A DNA stretch of 64,000 bases from Nitrococcus mobilis Nb-231 (GTDB lineage Bacteria > Pseudomonadota > Gammaproteobacteria > Nitrococcales > Nitrococcaceae): the NCBI RefSeq assembly GCF_000153205.1, contig NZ_CH672427.1:3278596-3342595 (forward strand), read 5' to 3'. Shown piece after piece: positions 35,973 to 46,180 of this stretch. The translations under genes were made by a program, and so were the position numbers. The notes beneath the pieces were generated by a model. That model was not told the DNA's origin. It did no database searches and was given only the letters and a program-made list of their open reading frames with translations. The stretch's first letter is position 1, and each line of letters begins with the position of its first letter.

Positions 35973-37066
35973 CACGCCTGGCTCGGGCAACCGTTGACCT
36001 CGGCGCGCTGCGGCACAATTTGGCGGTGGCTCGCCAAGCGGCCCCGAGTGCGCGTGTCATCGCGGTGTTAAAGGCCAACGGTTACGGGCACGGATTGCTT
36101 CAAGTTGCCGCAGCGTTGGCGCAAGCGGATGCCTTTGCGGTGAGCTGCATGGCTGAGGCGAGCCGGCTGCGTTTGGCCGGTTATCGGCACCGAATCATCC
36201 TGCTGGCAGGCTATTTCGAGCCGGATGAGCTGCCGCTGTTCGATCGGTACGCGCTCGATCCGGTTATCCATGCCGAGTGGCAATTGGCGCCGCTGGAGCG
36301 CTCAACCCTGCAGCGGCCGCTGGATGTTTGGCTCAAAGTGGATACGGGTATGCACCGGCTTGGTTTCCCCGCCGGGCAAGTATGCGAAGTCTACCAGCGG
36401 CTGCGCTCCATGCCCTCGGTGGCCAGCGTACGCTTTATGACTCATCTTGCGCGCGCCGATAACCGGCGCGATCCGACCACTCGGATGCAGCTAGAGACTT
36501 TTGAAGCCGCCTGTCAGGGGCTCTCTGGCGAGCGTAGCATCGCCAACTCGGCGGCTACACTCGCCTGGCGGCAAACCCATGCACAATGGGTTCGCCCGGG
36601 CATCATGCTCTACGGTTGCTCTCCTTTCATCGATGGTCTCGAAAGCCCAGCGCTGTGGCCCGTGCAAACCCTGGAGGCACGTCTGGTAGCAGTCAACTAT
36701 CACCGGCGAGGAGATCTCATCGGCTATGGGGGAATCTATGCCTGTCCTGAAGCAATGCCGGTAGGCGTCGTCTCCGTTGGTTATGGCGACGGGTATCCGC
36801 GGCATGCTCCCAGCGGAACCCCATTGTTGGTTGCAGGACGCGAAGTGAGCTTGGTGGGTCGTGTCTCGATGGACATGCTCAGCGTGGATTTACGCTCGGC
36901 TCCGAATGCACAGGTTGGGGATTTGGTCGTGCTCTGGGGGGAGAGCCTGCCGGTGGGGCGCGTTGCCGAGCAGTGTGGCACCATCGCCTATGAACTGCTG
37001 TGCAAGCTTACGAGTCGCGTCCAGTTCCGTTATGTGAATCGACCCACCAACATGAGAGAGACCTAA
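35969..37066 (+). CDS. alr: Alanine racemase
   Basis: PLP enzyme that makes D-alanine for peptidoglycan. The 365-residue protein has the PLP-binding Lys in VIAVLKANGYGHG (Lys35), the substrate-channel segment HRLGF, and GYGGIY carrying the expected catalytic Tyr, followed by VGYGDGYPR. The GTG start overlaps the dnaB stop (GTGA), so the pair is co-translated, an arrangement common in gammaproteobacteria. Confidence 0.96.
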   Translation: MTRLARATVDLGALRHNLAVARQAAPSARVIAVLKANGYGHGLLQVAAALAQADAFAVSCMAEASRLRLAGYRHRIILLAGYFEPDELPLFDRYALDPVIHAEWQLAPLERSTLQRPLDVWLKVDTGMHRLGFPAGQVCEVYQRLRSMPSVASVRFMTHLARADNRRDPTTRMQLETFEAACQGLSGERSIANSAATLAWRQTHAQWVRPGIMLYGCSPFIDGLESPALWPVQTLEARLVAVNYHRRGDLIGYGGIYACPEAMPVGVVSVGYGDGYPRHAPSGTPLLVAGREVSLVGRVSMDMLSVDLRSAPNAQVGDLVVLWGESLPVGRVAEQCGTIAYELLCKLTSRVQFRYVNRPTNMRET

Positions 37067-37159
37067 CGGGGTTGGTCCGGACCCGACACCGCGCCGAGCG
37101 CGAGCACCGGCATAGCTGGGCTGAGCCGCTGCTACCGCCCGTTTGTTCGGTGCACGATT

Positions 37160-38020
37160 TCAGGGCCGGTGGCTGTGCCGCTCCGCAGCGAGCAGAGTAT
37201 TTTCCAGCAGTGCGGCGCGGGTCATGGGGCCCACCCCGCCGGGTACCGGAGTGATCCAGGCGGCTCGCTCGCAAGCCGTGGCGAAATCGACATCGCCTAC
37301 CAGTTTACCAAGTGCATTGCGATTGATGCCGACGTCGATGACGATTGCGCCGGTTTTGATCCAAGTACCGGGAATGAAGCCTTCGCGGCCGACGGCGGCA
37401 ATCACGATATCGGCACTGCGTACTTTGGCTTGTAGATCTCGGGTGCGGCTGTGGCAGATGGTGGGCGTGCAGCGCGCATTGAGCAGTTCGATGGCCATGG
37501 GGCGACCGACGATGTTTGATTGACCGATGACGATCGCATCCTTGCCTTCCAGTCGTTCGTCGGTGTGTTCCAACAGGCTCATTATGCCGTATGGAGTGCA
37601 TGGACGTATGCCCGGTAGACGCAGCAGCAGGCGCCCGATATTCTCGGGATGGAATCCGTCCACATCTTTTCCGGGATCGATGCGCTCGATTACCGCCTGT
37701 GTGTCCATATGTCCCGGCAGCGGCAACTGGACCAGCACACCGTCGATTGCAGGATTCTTATTCAGCCGATCCACTAAGTTTACCAGTTCCTTTTCACTGG
37801 TCTGCAGGGGCAGTTCGTAGGCTTCGGAATGAAAGCCGACCTCAGTGCAGTCCCGGCGCTTATGGCTGACGTAGACGCTTGAGGCGGGGTTGTCCCCCAC
37901 TTGGATCACGGCGAGACCGGGTCGAGGCAGCCCCGCGGTCATACGCTTGCGAACGGCCTCGGTGATGCGCCGGCGAATGGCCACAGCGATGGACTTGCCG
38001 TCGATGATGCGCACGCTCAT
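37160..38020 (-). CDS. folD: Bifunctional methylenetetrahydrofolate dehydrogenase/cyclohydrolase
   Basis: Converts 5,10-methylene-THF to 10-formyl-THF in one-carbon metabolism. The 286-residue protein shows YVSHKRRDC with the catalytic Lys, QLPLPGHMD, the PCTPYGIM segment, the NADP site [13 protein letters not shown] and the C-terminal [10 protein letters not shown] signature. The ATG at 38020 begins the family N-terminus ([12 protein letters not shown]). A MITE-like element ends 6 bp upstream of this ATG, and no strong ribosome site remains: the nearest purine run is AGG inside the element. Confidence 0.95.
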   Translation of the reverse strand: MSVRIIDGKSIAVAIRRRITEAVRKRMTAGLPRPGLAVIQVGDNPASSVYVSHKRRDCTEVGFHSEAYELPLQTSEKELVNLVDRLNKNPAIDGVLVQLPLPGHMDTQAVIERIDPGKDVDGFHPENIGRLLLRLPGIRPCTPYGIMSLLEHTDERLEGKDAIVIGQSNIVGRPMAIELLNARCTPTICHSRTRDLQAKVRSADIVIAAVGREGFIPGTWIKTGAIVIDVGINRNALGKLVGDVDFATACERAAWITPVPGGVGPMTRAALLENTLLAAERHSHRP

Positions 38021-38026
38021 AGTGAT

Positions 38027-38269
38027 TAGGGCCTGTTGACAATTAGCCGCGCCGCCGCGCCGGCGGCCATTTCCTCGCAAGACAAGGCATCGCGAGCGAT
38101 AACGCAGGATTGTGGGAAAATGGCCCCGGCCCTTTGGGTGGCGCCCAAAATGCGGCCATCCGGCGTTGCTCGTCGTTCATTTGGAATAGCCAAACTTCTC
38201 TCCTCGCGCCTTGGCTGGCCGCATTTTGGGCAGCCACGCGACGCCGCGGGTGATCGTCAACAGGCCCTA
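38027..38269. mobile_element. MITE-like element immediately upstream of folD (243 bp)
   Basis: Perfect 14-bp terminal inverted repeats TAGGGCCTGTTGAC / GTCAACAGGCCCTA, with weaker pairing continuing inward. Inside is a second perfect 16-bp inverted repeat, GCCCAAAATGCGGCCA (38143-38158) and its complement (38216-38231). There is no coding capacity. The terminal TA on each side could be a target duplication, as made by IS630/Tc1-mariner-type elements. Confidence 0.75.
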
Positions 38270-38368
38270 GGCTTCTATTTGCCAAACTTCGCGGATTTCA
38301 CGACAATAGCAAAACGTGGATTTTCGCACGCAGTGCCGGATCTTCACAAGGCAGTACAGCGCGGCTGT

Positions 38369-38397
38369 TTGACGGGAGGCCTGGGCGTGCGTATTAT
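38369..38397 (+). promoter_or_regulatory. Sigma-70 promoter of the tRNA cluster
   Basis: TTGACG (38369-38374), 17-bp spacer, TATTAT (38392-38397), ending about 60 bp before tRNA-Pro. Near-consensus elements with ideal spacing, as expected for a strongly expressed tRNA operon. Confidence 0.75.
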
Positions 38398-38458
38398 GCT
38401 GCCGTTCTGTACCCGAGCGGTAGGGAACAGGCGTGGTGCGTATCGGGCAGGGGCTCAG

Positions 38459-38535
38459 CGGGGTGTAGCGCAGCCTGGTAGCGCGCCTGCTTTGGGAGCA
38501 GGAAGTCGGGGGTTCGAATCCCTCCACCCCGACCA
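38459..38535 (+). tRNA. tRNA-Pro (anticodon TGG)
   Basis: 77-nt cloverleaf from CGGGGTG to CACCCCGA plus encoded CCA; anticodon loop TTTGGGA gives TGG. First of four closely spaced tRNA genes. Confidence 0.96.
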
Positions 38536-38630
38536 TTTTAGAGTCGCGCGGGTTTTGCCGATCGCGATCGATCGAGGGCAGCCGGTGAGTCGGCGTGTTA
38601 CCCGCGGCAGGCACTGAGGCGGTTGGTTAT

Positions 38631-38707
38631 GCGCCCGTGGCTCAATCGGATAGAGCATCGGCCTTCTAAGCCGACGGTTGCAGGTTCGAGTCCTGCCGGG
38701 CGTGCCA
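38631..38707 (+). tRNA. tRNA-Arg (anticodon TCT)
   Basis: 77-nt cloverleaf starting GCGCCCG with encoded CCA; anticodon loop CTTCTAA gives TCT, reading AGA/AGG codons. Confidence 0.96.
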
Positions 38708-38748
38708 GTCCTCGGCGGATCCTAAATATGAAGAGCAAGCCGCGTAAT

Positions 38749-38825
38749 GGTGGGCGTAGCTCAGTTGGTAGAGCTCCGGATTGTGGCTCCGGCGGTCGTG
38801 GGTTCAAATCCCATCGCTCACCCCA
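38749..38825 (+). tRNA. tRNA-His (anticodon GTG)
   Basis: 77 nt including the extra G at position -1 opposite C73, the His identity pair; acceptor GTGGGCG/CGCTCAC, anticodon GTG, encoded CCA. Confidence 0.96.
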
Positions 38826-38838
38826 AAAATTAAATTTT

Positions 38839-38914
38839 GGGCCGCTAGCTCAACTGGTAGAGCAGCAGACTCTTAATCTGTCGGTTCGGGGTTCGAGTCC
38901 CTGGCGGCCCACCA
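38839..38914 (+). tRNA. tRNA-Lys (anticodon CTT)
   Basis: 76-nt cloverleaf with acceptor GGGCCGC/GCGGCCC and encoded CCA; anticodon loop CTCTTAA gives CTT. Confidence 0.95.
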
Positions 38915-39006
38915 AATTTGCTTTGTGTCGTGCTCGATCGCTGTTTTTGTCTTGCGTGTAACCAAAATCCCACACCATCATGGCTGTTCGCGGTGGCAAG
39001 CGCTTT

Positions 39007-39035
39007 TTGGCCGCTTGCATTACTGCTTGTATAAT
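39007..39035 (+). promoter_or_regulatory. Promoter of tRNA-Leu(TAG) and tig
   Basis: TTGGCC (39007-39012), 17-bp spacer, consensus TATAAT (39030-39035), 15 bp before the tRNA. It could also drive tig, whose ATG is 70 bp after the tRNA. Confidence 0.6.
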
Positions 39036-39050
39036 TCGGCTGAGATCCAA

Positions 39051-39138
39051 GCGAAAGTGGCGGAATCGGTAGACGCGCTGGGTTTAGGTCCCAGTGGGGC
39101 ACTTCCCCGTGAGAGTTCGAGTCTCTCCTTTCGCACCA
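39051..39138 (+). tRNA. tRNA-Leu (anticodon TAG)
   Basis: 88-nt class II tRNA with long variable arm, acceptor GCGAAAG pairing with CTTTCGC, encoded CCA; anticodon loop TTTAGGT gives TAG. It immediately precedes tig. Confidence 0.96.
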
Positions 39139-39208
39139 CACGGTGAATCGGCATCCACCCGCCGATCATGATCCGAAGCCGAAACAGCCGCGCAACGAGG
39201 TAGGCTCG

Positions 39209-40570
39209 ATGCAAGTATCCGTGGAAACGACCCAGGGCCTGGAGCGACGCTTGAGATTCCAGGTTTCTAACGAACGTATTGATAAGGAAGTGAAATCGCG
39301 CTTGACCTCTTTGAAAAGCCAAGTGCGATTGGATGGTTTCCGGCCGGGTAAGGTTCCCTATAAGGTCGTAGAAAAGCGCTACGGCGCCGAGGTCCGCGAT
39401 GAAGTAGTGACCGAGGTGCTCCGGGCGAGCTATGTGGAGGCTATGGAGCAGGAGGGGCTGCGTCCAGCGGGTGCGCCGGATATTCAGCCTTTACCCACGG
39501 CGGAGGGTGAGGATCTAGAATACACGGCAACCTTCGAGGTGCTGCCGGAGATCGAGGTCAAGGGGCTCGATGAGCTCGAAGTGGAGCGACCGGCGGTGGA
39601 AATCGCGGATGCGGACCTTGACAAGGTGCTTGAGCAGCTGCGCCGGCAAAACGTCGACTACGTGGAGGTGGGGCGGCCTTCGGCTGACGATGACCGAGTC
39701 ACCATCGATTTCACCGGGCAGATTGATGGCGCTGGGTTCAAGGGCGATAGAGGCAAGGATGTCGGAGTGCGGATTGGCTCTGGCCAGATGCCCAAGGAGT
39801 TCGAGCAAGCTCTGAAGGGATTGCGTGCCGAGGACGTGAAGGATATCGAGTACCATTTTCCGGAGCGCTCCCCAGATCAACAGCTTGCTGGGAAAACGGC
39901 CATTTTTCACGTTACGGTCAACCGGGTCGAGGAACCGCAGTTGCCGGCACTCGATGACGAGTTTGCAAAGCGGTTGGGCATCGAAGAGGGTGGTTTCGAG
40001 CAGGTTCGTGCCCAGATTCGTGAAAGCCTCGAATTCGAGCGTGACCGAGCGGTGCGTGCCCGGCTTAAGCAGCAGGTATTGGATAAGCTGTTGGCGCATC
40101 ATGATGCGTTGGAATTGCCGCAGTCGTTGGTGAACGCTGAGCTCAAGGTGCTGCGGGAGCGGGCGTTGCGGCGAATGCAGCAAGCCGGTTCTGACGAGCA
40201 GACGCCGGATATTCCCGACTCAGCGCTCGAGCAGGGTGCGCGGCGCCGTGTCACATTATATCTGCTGATCAACGAGATCGTCCGCAGCAACGATATCCGG
40301 CTGGATGAGGGACGCTTGCAGGAAGCGTTGAACGAGCTCGCCTCCAACCACAGCCGACCTCAGGAACTCTTGCAATATTACATGGAACATCGGCAGATGA
40401 TGGAGGGTCTGGAACTGGCCGTTATCGAAGATCAAGCTGTGGACTGGATTCTTGAGCGAGTGAAAACGGTCGATCAAGTGATGAGCTTCGACGAGCTGAT
40501 GGGTATCAAAGGTGGAACCGAAGATCAAGACAGCGAGTCTGAAGATGAAGGCAACGAGGTGAACGCATGA
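39209..40570 (+). CDS. tig: Trigger factor
   Basis: Ribosome-bound chaperone and peptidyl-prolyl isomerase. The 453-residue protein begins [15 protein letters not shown], has the ribosome-docking signature [17 protein letters not shown] (about residues 44-60), an FKBP domain (about 150-245, with [13 protein letters not shown]) and a helical C-terminal chaperone domain. The start is the ATG at 39209; an upstream in-frame start at 39143 would begin inside the tRNA 3' flank. The stop overlaps the clpP start (ATGA). Confidence 0.96.
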   Translation: MQVSVETTQGLERRLRFQVSNERIDKEVKSRLTSLKSQVRLDGFRPGKVPYKVVEKRYGAEVRDEVVTEVLRASYVEAMEQEGLRPAGAPDIQPLPTAEGEDLEYTATFEVLPEIEVKGLDELEVERPAVEIADADLDKVLEQLRRQNVDYVEVGRPSADDDRVTIDFTGQIDGAGFKGDRGKDVGVRIGSGQMPKEFEQALKGLRAEDVKDIEYHFPERSPDQQLAGKTAIFHVTVNRVEEPQLPALDDEFAKRLGIEEGGFEQVRAQIRESLEFERDRAVRARLKQQVLDKLLAHHDALELPQSLVNAELKVLRERALRRMQQAGSDEQTPDIPDSALEQGARRRVTLYLLINEIVRSNDIRLDEGRLQEALNELASNHSRPQELLQYYMEHRQMMEGLELAVIEDQAVDWILERVKTVDQVMSFDELMGIKGGTEDQDSESEDEGNEVNA

Positions 40571-41211
40571 GCACATCCAGTGATCGACGCCACGAGCCGA
40601 TGGCCACCGGTCTCGTGCCGATGGTGGTGGAGCAGACCGCCCGGGGCGAGCGCGCCTATGATATCTATTCACGGCTGCTCAAGGAGCGGGTCATCTTTCT
40701 AGTGGGTCCGGTGGAAGATCATCAAGCCAACTTGTTGATCGCGCAATTGCTGTTTCTGGAGTCCGAGAATCCCGACAAAGACATTCACCTTTATATAAAT
40801 AGCCCCGGCGGGGTCGTGAGTGCGGGCCTCGCCATCTATGACACCATGCAGTTCGTCAAGCCGGATGTCAGCACAGTTTGTCTCGGTCAGGCAGCGAGTA
40901 TGGGCGCACTCTTGCTCACCGGTGGTGCCGCCGGCAAACGCTACTGTTTGCCGAACTCCCGTATCATGATCCATCAGCCGCTTGGCGGTTTTCAGGGACA
41001 GGCGACGGATGTGGAGATTCATGCGCGCGAGATACTGGCCATGCGTGAGCGCTTGAATCAAATTCTGGCTCAGCATACCGGGCAAGACATTGAGACGATC
41101 CAGCAGGACACGGAGCGTGATAATTTCATGGGCCCGGAGGCGGCGCAATCTTACGGTATAGTAGATGGAGTGTTGCGCGATCGGGGGAAGCTCGCACCAT
41201 CCGAGTCATGA
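40567..41211 (+). CDS. clpP: ATP-dependent Clp protease proteolytic subunit
   Basis: Serine peptidase that forms the two-ring barrel docked by ClpX. The 214-residue protein has the oxyanion segment [18 protein letters not shown], the nucleophile Ser in [11 protein letters not shown], and the catalytic His in [10 protein letters not shown]. Its ATG overlaps the tig stop by 4 bp, implying coupled translation; in E. coli the two genes are well separated. clpX follows after 229 bp. Confidence 0.97.
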   Translation: MSTSSDRRHEPMATGLVPMVVEQTARGERAYDIYSRLLKERVIFLVGPVEDHQANLLIAQLLFLESENPDKDIHLYINSPGGVVSAGLAIYDTMQFVKPDVSTVCLGQAASMGALLLTGGAAGKRYCLPNSRIMIHQPLGGFQGQATDVEIHAREILAMRERLNQILAQHTGQDIETIQQDTERDNFMGPEAAQSYGIVDGVLRDRGKLAPSES

Positions 41212-41254
41212 CGGCCCGTAGGGTCGGTGCCGCATGAGCAATGATCGATTGACG

Positions 41255-41281
41255 CTTGAACTTGAACTAACAGCCCGCTCG
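41255..41281 (+). promoter_or_regulatory. Possible heat-shock promoter before clpX
   Basis: CTTGAA (41255-41260), 13-bp spacer, CCCGCTCG (41274-41281). The -35 is a perfect sigma-32 match but the -10 fits CCCCATNT only in part. Confidence 0.3.
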
Positions 41282-41440
41282 GCTCATTCTTAAAGATAGA
41301 AAGGTCGGCGTGCTACTCGGCCCATAAGTAGGGTAGGGGCACTCAAAGTTTTTGCAAGGCGATAACTACGCTCTTGCGTGAGTCGGCAAAAGAAGGCATG
41401 GTTTGAGGAGAGTCCTTCTGCCACGTTCGAGGTTGACATA

Positions 41441-42718
41441 ATGACTGACAGAGAGAACGGCAGAGGCGACGGGAGCGGCAAGCTGCTCTACTGCTCTTTT
41501 TGCGGTAAGAGTCAGCATGAGGTGCGCAAGCTTATTGCGGGCCCGTCCGTTTTCGTCTGCGACGAATGTGTCGAGCTCTGTAACGACATCATTCGTGAAG
41601 AGATGGAGGAGAAAGCGGCGGGAACGGGTAGCAAGTTGCCCAAGCCGCATGAGATTAAGACCGTATTGGATGACTATGTCATTGGCCAAGAGCAGGCGAA
41701 GAAGGTCCTGTCGGTGGCGGTCTACAATCACTATAAGCGCATGGAGGCCAGCCACTCGAAGAGCGAGGTCGAACTCTCCAAGAGCAATATCTTGCTGATT
41801 GGCCCTACGGGTTCAGGAAAGACTTTGCTGGCGGAAACCTTGGCGCGATTGCTTGATGTGCCATTTACCATCGCCGATGCGACTACCTTGACGGAGGCGG
41901 GTTATGTCGGTGAGGATGTAGAGAACATCATCCAGAAGCTGTTGCAGAAATGCGACTACGATGTCGAGAAGGCTCAACAGGGTATCGTCTACATCGATGA
42001 AATCGATAAGATTTCGCGCAAGGCGGATAATCCGTCCATTACCCGCGATGTCTCGGGTGAAGGTGTGCAGCAGGCTTTGTTGAAGCTGATCGAGGGGACG
42101 ATTGCTTCGGTACCACCGCAGGGGGGCCGTAAGCATCCACAACAAGAGTTTCTTCAGGTAAATACGGGAAACATCTTGTTCATCTGCGGCGGAGCTTTCG
42201 CCGGGCTGGAGAAGATCATCCAGCAGCGTTCCGAGCGTGGCGGCATCGGCTTTTCAGCTGAGATCAAGGGGCGGGAGCAACGCAAGAGCATCGGCGACTC
42301 ACTGCGGGATGTGGAACCGGAAGACTTGATCCGGTATGGGTTGATTCCTGAATTCGTCGGTCGCATGCCGGTAGTGGCAACCTTGACTGAGCTCGATGAG
42401 GAGGCTTTGATGCGCATTCTCATAGAGCCTAAGAACGCCTTGGTTAAGCAATATCAGAAGCTCTTTACGATGGAAGGCGCGGCGCTCGAGTTTCGAGAGG
42501 ACGCTCTGCGTGGAGTAGCCCGTAACGCGATGGAGCGCAAGACGGGTGCCCGTGGTTTGCGTACGCTGATCGAGCGTGTATTGCTGGATACTATGTACGA
42601 GCTGCCTTCGATGGAGCACGTCAGCAAGGTGGTCGTCGATGAGTCAGTTATAAGCGGTGAGTCCAAGCCTTTCATTATTTATGCAGGCTCGGATCAGCCG
42701 GTGGCGGCATCCGACTGA
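41441..42718 (+). CDS. clpX: ATP-dependent Clp protease ATP-binding subunit ClpX
   Basis: AAA+ unfoldase that feeds substrates to ClpP. The 425-residue protein starts with a four-Cys zinc domain ([10 protein letters not shown] and VCDECVELC), then Walker [13 protein letters not shown], Walker [11 protein letters not shown], the pore loop GYVGEDV and [15 protein letters not shown] use the ATG at 41441, with GAGG 8 bases upstream; the frame stays open to 41378 but those residues are not family-like. A terminator follows. Confidence 0.96.
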   Translation: MTDRENGRGDGSGKLLYCSFCGKSQHEVRKLIAGPSVFVCDECVELCNDIIREEMEEKAAGTGSKLPKPHEIKTVLDDYVIGQEQAKKVLSVAVYNHYKRMEASHSKSEVELSKSNILLIGPTGSGKTLLAETLARLLDVPFTIADATTLTEAGYVGEDVENIIQKLLQKCDYDVEKAQQGIVYIDEIDKISRKADNPSITRDVSGEGVQQALLKLIEGTIASVPPQGGRKHPQQEFLQVNTGNILFICGGAFAGLEKIIQQRSERGGIGFSAEIKGREQRKSIGDSLRDVEPEDLIRYGLIPEFVGRMPVVATLTELDEEALMRILIEPKNALVKQYQKLFTMEGAALEFREDALRGVARNAMERKTGARGLRTLIERVLLDTMYELPSMEHVSKVVVDESVISGESKPFIIYAGSDQPVAASD

Positions 42719-42771
42719 CTCCACCCGAGCCCACCAGGGGCCGGTTCGGCCCCGTCCGCTCCGTAGCAGAG

Positions 42772-42801
42772 CGCCGGCCGCTTCGCGACCGGCGTTTTTT
42801 T
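42772..42801 (+). terminator. Intrinsic terminator after clpX
   Basis: CGCCGG/CCGGCG stem with an 11-base loop, followed by seven T. It isolates lon from clpPX transcription. Confidence 0.85.
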
Positions 42802-42805
42802 CTGC

Positions 42806-42834
42806 ATTGAAAACGGGCTGAGGTGGCCGCATGT
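42806..42834 (+). promoter_or_regulatory. Heat-shock (sigma-32-type) promoter of lon
   Basis: ATTGAA (42806-42811), 15-bp spacer, CCGCATGT (42827-42834), matching the -10 consensus CCCCATNT at all but one position. It starts directly after the clpX terminator and about 70 bp before the lon start. lon is a sigma-32 gene in E. coli. Confidence 0.65.
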
Positions 42835-42907
42835 TGGAGTTTAATCCGCACACGGGCCGCCTAGCGGTGGCCGTGCCATGTAGTCGATTTCGATGAGGAA
42901 TTCCGGT

Positions 42908-45343
42908 ATGGCGAGTGACACCGTGACCGAATACATCGATACCGCACCGGTACTGCCATTGCGCGACGTTGTCGTTTACCCGCATATGGTGATCCCGCTG
43001 TTCGTGGGCCGAGAGAAGTCAATCCGTGCACTGGAAGCCGCTATGGAGGTGGATAAGCGAATCTTCCTGGCCGCTCAGAAAAGTGCTGAGGTCGATGATC
43101 CGGGGCGCAATGATATCTACCGAGTCGGCACCGTGGCCAATATCTTGCAAATGCTCAAGTTGCCCGATGGAACGGTGAAAGTGTTGGTTGAAGGCGCCGA
43201 GCGGGCCCGTATCGTACATCTCGATACGGCGGGAGCCTATTTTTCGGCTCGTGTCGAAGGACTTGAAGAAAGCGGTTATCGTGGTGAGCGCGAGGTCGGA
43301 ATTATCATGCGCTCGCTGCTCACTTTGTTTGAGCAGTACGTTAAGTTGAACAAGAAGATTCCGCCGGAAATCCTCTCTTCACTATCCGGCATCGATGATC
43401 CGGGTCGTTTGGCCGATACGATTGCCGCGCATATGTCGCTCAAGATCGAGGAGAAGCAGAAGATTCTCGAGATAGAGAATGTGCAGAAACGCTTGGAGCA
43501 TATGATGGCTCTCATAGAAGGGGAGCTCGATGTCCTCCAAGTGGAAAAGCGCATCCGCGGGCGTGTCAAACAGCAGATGGAGAAATCTCAGCGCGAGTAT
43601 TACCTCAACGAGCAGATGAAGGCGATTCAAAAGGAGCTCGGTGAGCTGGAGGACGCCCCGAACGAACTCGAGGAGCTTGAGAAGAAAATCAAGTCTTCGG
43701 GTATGCCCAAGGAAGCACGGGAAAAGGCGGAACAGGAGCTCAATAAGCTGCGCTTGATGTCACCGATGTCAGCTGAGGCTACGGTGGTTCGTAACTACTT
43801 GGACTGGATCATCAGCGTGCCGTGGAAAAAACGTACGCGAGTGAGCCACGATTTGCGTCACGCCAAGAAGATTCTGGATGCCGATCACTACGGTCTAGAG
43901 CGTGTCAAGGAACGGATCGTCGAGTATCTGGCGGTGCAGCAGCGTGTGCGCAAGCTCAGAGGTCCTATTTTATGCTTGGTTGGTCCGCCCGGCGTTGGTA
44001 AAACCTCACTGGGCCAGTCCATTGCCCGTACAGTCAATCGCAAATTCGTGCGGATGTCATTGGGTGGCGTACGCGACGAGGCAGAGATACGGGGCCATCG
44101 CCGGACTTATATCGGCTCGTTGCCCGGCAAGATCTTGCAAAAGCTCGCCAAGGTAGGAACCCGTAATCCGCTGTTCTTGTTCGATGAAGTGGACAAGATG
44201 GCGATGGATTTCCGTGGCGATCCGGCCTCGGCGTTGCTTGAAGTGCTGGATCCTGAGCAGAACTCGACGTTCAATGATCACTATCTGGAAGTCGACTTCG
44301 ATCTCTCCGATGTTATGTTCGTGTGCACCGCCAACACGCTGAGCATACCGGCTCCGTTGCTGGATCGTATGGAGGTGATCCGCTTGCCGGGGTATACGGA
44401 GGAGGAAAAAGTCAATATCGCCTTACGTTATTTGATCCCCAAACAGCGCAAAGCCAACGGAATAAGAAAGGGTGAGATGGATATCAGCGAGAACGCAATC
44501 CGTGGTATTGTGCGCTATTACACGCGTGAGGCGGGTGTGCGTAACCTTGAACGGGAAATCGCCAAGATTTGCCGTAAGGTGGTCAAAAGTGTATTGCTCA
44601 AGCCACGCGAGAAAAAGATTCTAATTACCCAGCAAAATCTGGACAAATACCTTGGTGTGCAACGTTATCGCTATGGCGTCGTGGAGGAGAGCGATCAAGT
44701 CGGTCGCGTCACGGGGCTTGCCTGGACCGAGGTCGGCGGTGAATTACTTACCATCGAGACCGCTGTCGTGCCCGGCAAAGGCCGGTTGACCAATACGGGT
44801 CAGCTGGGGGAGGTGATGCGCGAGTCCATTCAAGCCGCTATGACGGTAGTACGCAGCCGTACCCGAGCGCTTGGAATCGATCCGGAGTTTCATCAGAAGC
44901 TGGATGTCCATATTCATGTCCCGGAGGGTGCCATTCCGAAAGACGGTCCGAGTGCGGGGATAGGAATGTGCTTGGCTTTGGTGTCGGCGCTAACCGGGAT
45001 ACCGGTTCGTGCGGATGTGGCAATGACCGGCGAGATTACGTTGCGCGGTGAAGTCCTGCCTATCGGTGGGCTCAAGGAGAAGCTTCTAGCGGCATTGCGT
45101 GGCGGTATCAAGACCGTATTGATCCCAGAGGAGAACCGCAAGGATCTGGCCGATATAACCAAGGATGTGAAGAATCGGCTTGATATCCGCCCGGTGCGTT
45201 GGATCGACGAGGTCTTGGAGGTCGCTTTGACCCAGCAGCCAACCCCGCTGCCCGAAAGCGAGGGCGAGGCTCAAGAGCCTGGCAAAGATGAGCGTCGTTC
45301 CACCAAGGGGCGCAAAAAAAGAGATGTGGTCCGGCCCCACTAA
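42908..45343 (+). CDS. lon: Lon ATP-dependent protease
   Basis: Homo-oligomeric AAA+ serine protease. The 811-residue protein has the N-terminal substrate domain ([16 protein letters not shown]), Walker [14 protein letters not shown], Walker [11 protein letters not shown], and a C-terminal protease domain with the Ser in [10 protein letters not shown] and the Lys in [12 protein letters not shown]. Preferred start is the ATG at 42908, with GAGGAA 7 bases before it; an ATG at 42893 is five codons upstream. Confidence 0.97.
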   Translation: MASDTVTEYIDTAPVLPLRDVVVYPHMVIPLFVGREKSIRALEAAMEVDKRIFLAAQKSAEVDDPGRNDIYRVGTVANILQMLKLPDGTVKVLVEGAERARIVHLDTAGAYFSARVEGLEESGYRGEREVGIIMRSLLTLFEQYVKLNKKIPPEILSSLSGIDDPGRLADTIAAHMSLKIEEKQKILEIENVQKRLEHMMALIEGELDVLQVEKRIRGRVKQQMEKSQREYYLNEQMKAIQKELGELEDAPNELEELEKKIKSSGMPKEAREKAEQELNKLRLMSPMSAEATVVRNYLDWIISVPWKKRTRVSHDLRHAKKILDADHYGLERVKERIVEYLAVQQRVRKLRGPILCLVGPPGVGKTSLGQSIARTVNRKFVRMSLGGVRDEAEIRGHRRTYIGSLPGKILQKLAKVGTRNPLFLFDEVDKMAMDFRGDPASALLEVLDPEQNSTFNDHYLEVDFDLSDVMFVCTANTLSIPAPLLDRMEVIRLPGYTEEEKVNIALRYLIPKQRKANGIRKGEMDISENAIRGIVRYYTREAGVRNLEREIAKICRKVVKSVLLKPREKKILITQQNLDKYLGVQRYRYGVVEESDQVGRVTGLAWTEVGGELLTIETAVVPGKGRLTNTGQLGEVMRESIQAAMTVVRSRTRALGIDPEFHQKLDVHIHVPEGAIPKDGPSAGIGMCLALVSALTGIPVRADVAMTGEITLRGEVLPIGGLKEKLLAALRGGIKTVLIPEENRKDLADITKDVKNRLDIRPVRWIDEVLEVALTQQPTPLPESEGEAQEPGKDERRSTKGRKKRDVVRPH

Positions 45344-45688
45344 GGCATCGGATCTGTGTTGACGCCTTTCCCGAGCGTCTGCTATATAAAATGCGCGGCA
45401 GGCCGGTCGTTGTGGCCTGCCGTTCGCTTACAATAAAAAAACACCCGTTTTTGACGGCTTCACCTACAAGTAGGATCATCGGGTGCTAAGAGGCTCAATA
45501 GCATGGGGCGCGGCGCTTCTGTCGTCCCGAATGTCAAGGTTGTTCTCAACAAATGAGGACGCTAGCATACCGCCATGATGTCTGTGGTATTGCTTCAACG
45601 CTGAGAGGGGCCGAAATTATCGCCTTTTCCAGGTGGGTTGCGTCCAGGGAATTTGCTTGTGTTCAGAGAACAACAGGGGAATACTTGA
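45344..45688. other. lon-hupB spacer with promoter and leader structures
   Basis: A promoter-like pair TTGACG (45359-45364) and TATATA (45383-45388, 18-bp spacer) precedes a hairpin with 8-bp arms GGCAGGCC (45397-45404) / GGCCTGCC (45414-45421). Further on, ACCCG and CGGGT bracket a small perfect hairpin CCTAC-AA-GTAGG near 45465. There is no gene. The region could be a long hupB leader or encode a short RNA. Confidence 0.45.
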
Positions 45689-45961
45689 ATGAACAAGTCG
45701 GAACTGATCGAAGTCGTTGCCCAGTCTGCCGACCTTTCTAAAGCAGCTGCAAGCCGTGCTGTCGATGCGTTCGTTACTTCCGTGACTGATGCTCTAAAGG
45801 AAGGCGACCAGGTGACGTTAGTCGGATTTGGGACATTTGCTGTTCGTGAGCGTGCCGCGCGTACTGGTCGTAACCCCAGGACGGGTGAAAGCATCACCAT
45901 CCCGGCATCCAAAACGCCCGGGTTCAAGGCTGGCAAGGCTTTGAAGGATGCAGTAAATTAG
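45689..45961 (+). CDS. hupB: DNA-binding protein HU-beta
   Basis: 90-residue nucleoid protein. [21 protein letters not shown] and the [21 protein letters not shown] arm, which intercalates DNA, are diagnostic of HU rather than IHF. The order clpX-lon-hupB-ppiD is typical for gammaproteobacteria; here two tRNA genes are inserted before ppiD. Confidence 0.97.
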   Translation: MNKSELIEVVAQSADLSKAAASRAVDAFVTSVTDALKEGDQVTLVGFGTFAVRERAARTGRNPRTGESITIPASKTPGFKAGKALKDAVN

Positions 45962-45973
45962 CCAACTACGTGC

Positions 45974-46046
45974 GGGTGGTTAGCTCAGCTGGGAGAGCGT
46001 CGCCCTTACAAGGCGAAAGTCGGGGGTTCGAGCCCCTCACCACCCA
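45974..46046 (+). tRNA. tRNA-Val (anticodon TAC), no encoded CCA
   Basis: Acceptor GGGTGGT/ACCACCC with discriminator A, anticodon loop CTTACAA giving TAC. The 3' flank is TTAAG, so unlike the other tRNAs in this window, CCA must be added after transcription. It begins 12 bp after the hupB stop. Confidence 0.93.
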
Positions 46047-46057
46047 TTAAGAAAACC

Positions 46058-46134
46058 GGAGCGGTAGTTCAGCTGGTTAGAATGCCGGCCTGTCACGCCG
46101 GAGGTCGCGGGTTCAAGTCCCGTCCGCTCCGCCA
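46058..46134 (+). tRNA. tRNA-Asp (anticodon GTC)
   Basis: 77-nt cloverleaf, acceptor GGAGCGG/CCGCTCC, discriminator G, encoded CCA; anticodon loop CTGTCAC gives GTC. Confidence 0.96.
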
Positions 46135-46180
46135 CTTCTCTTCGTCAATGAGTGTGGCGCGTCGACGCACTACACAAGAG

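Noticed and set aside
38036-38617. 193-codon frame across the folD upstream region
   Set aside because: It runs through the MITE-like element, a tRNA promoter and the tRNA-Pro gene, so it cannot be a protein gene.
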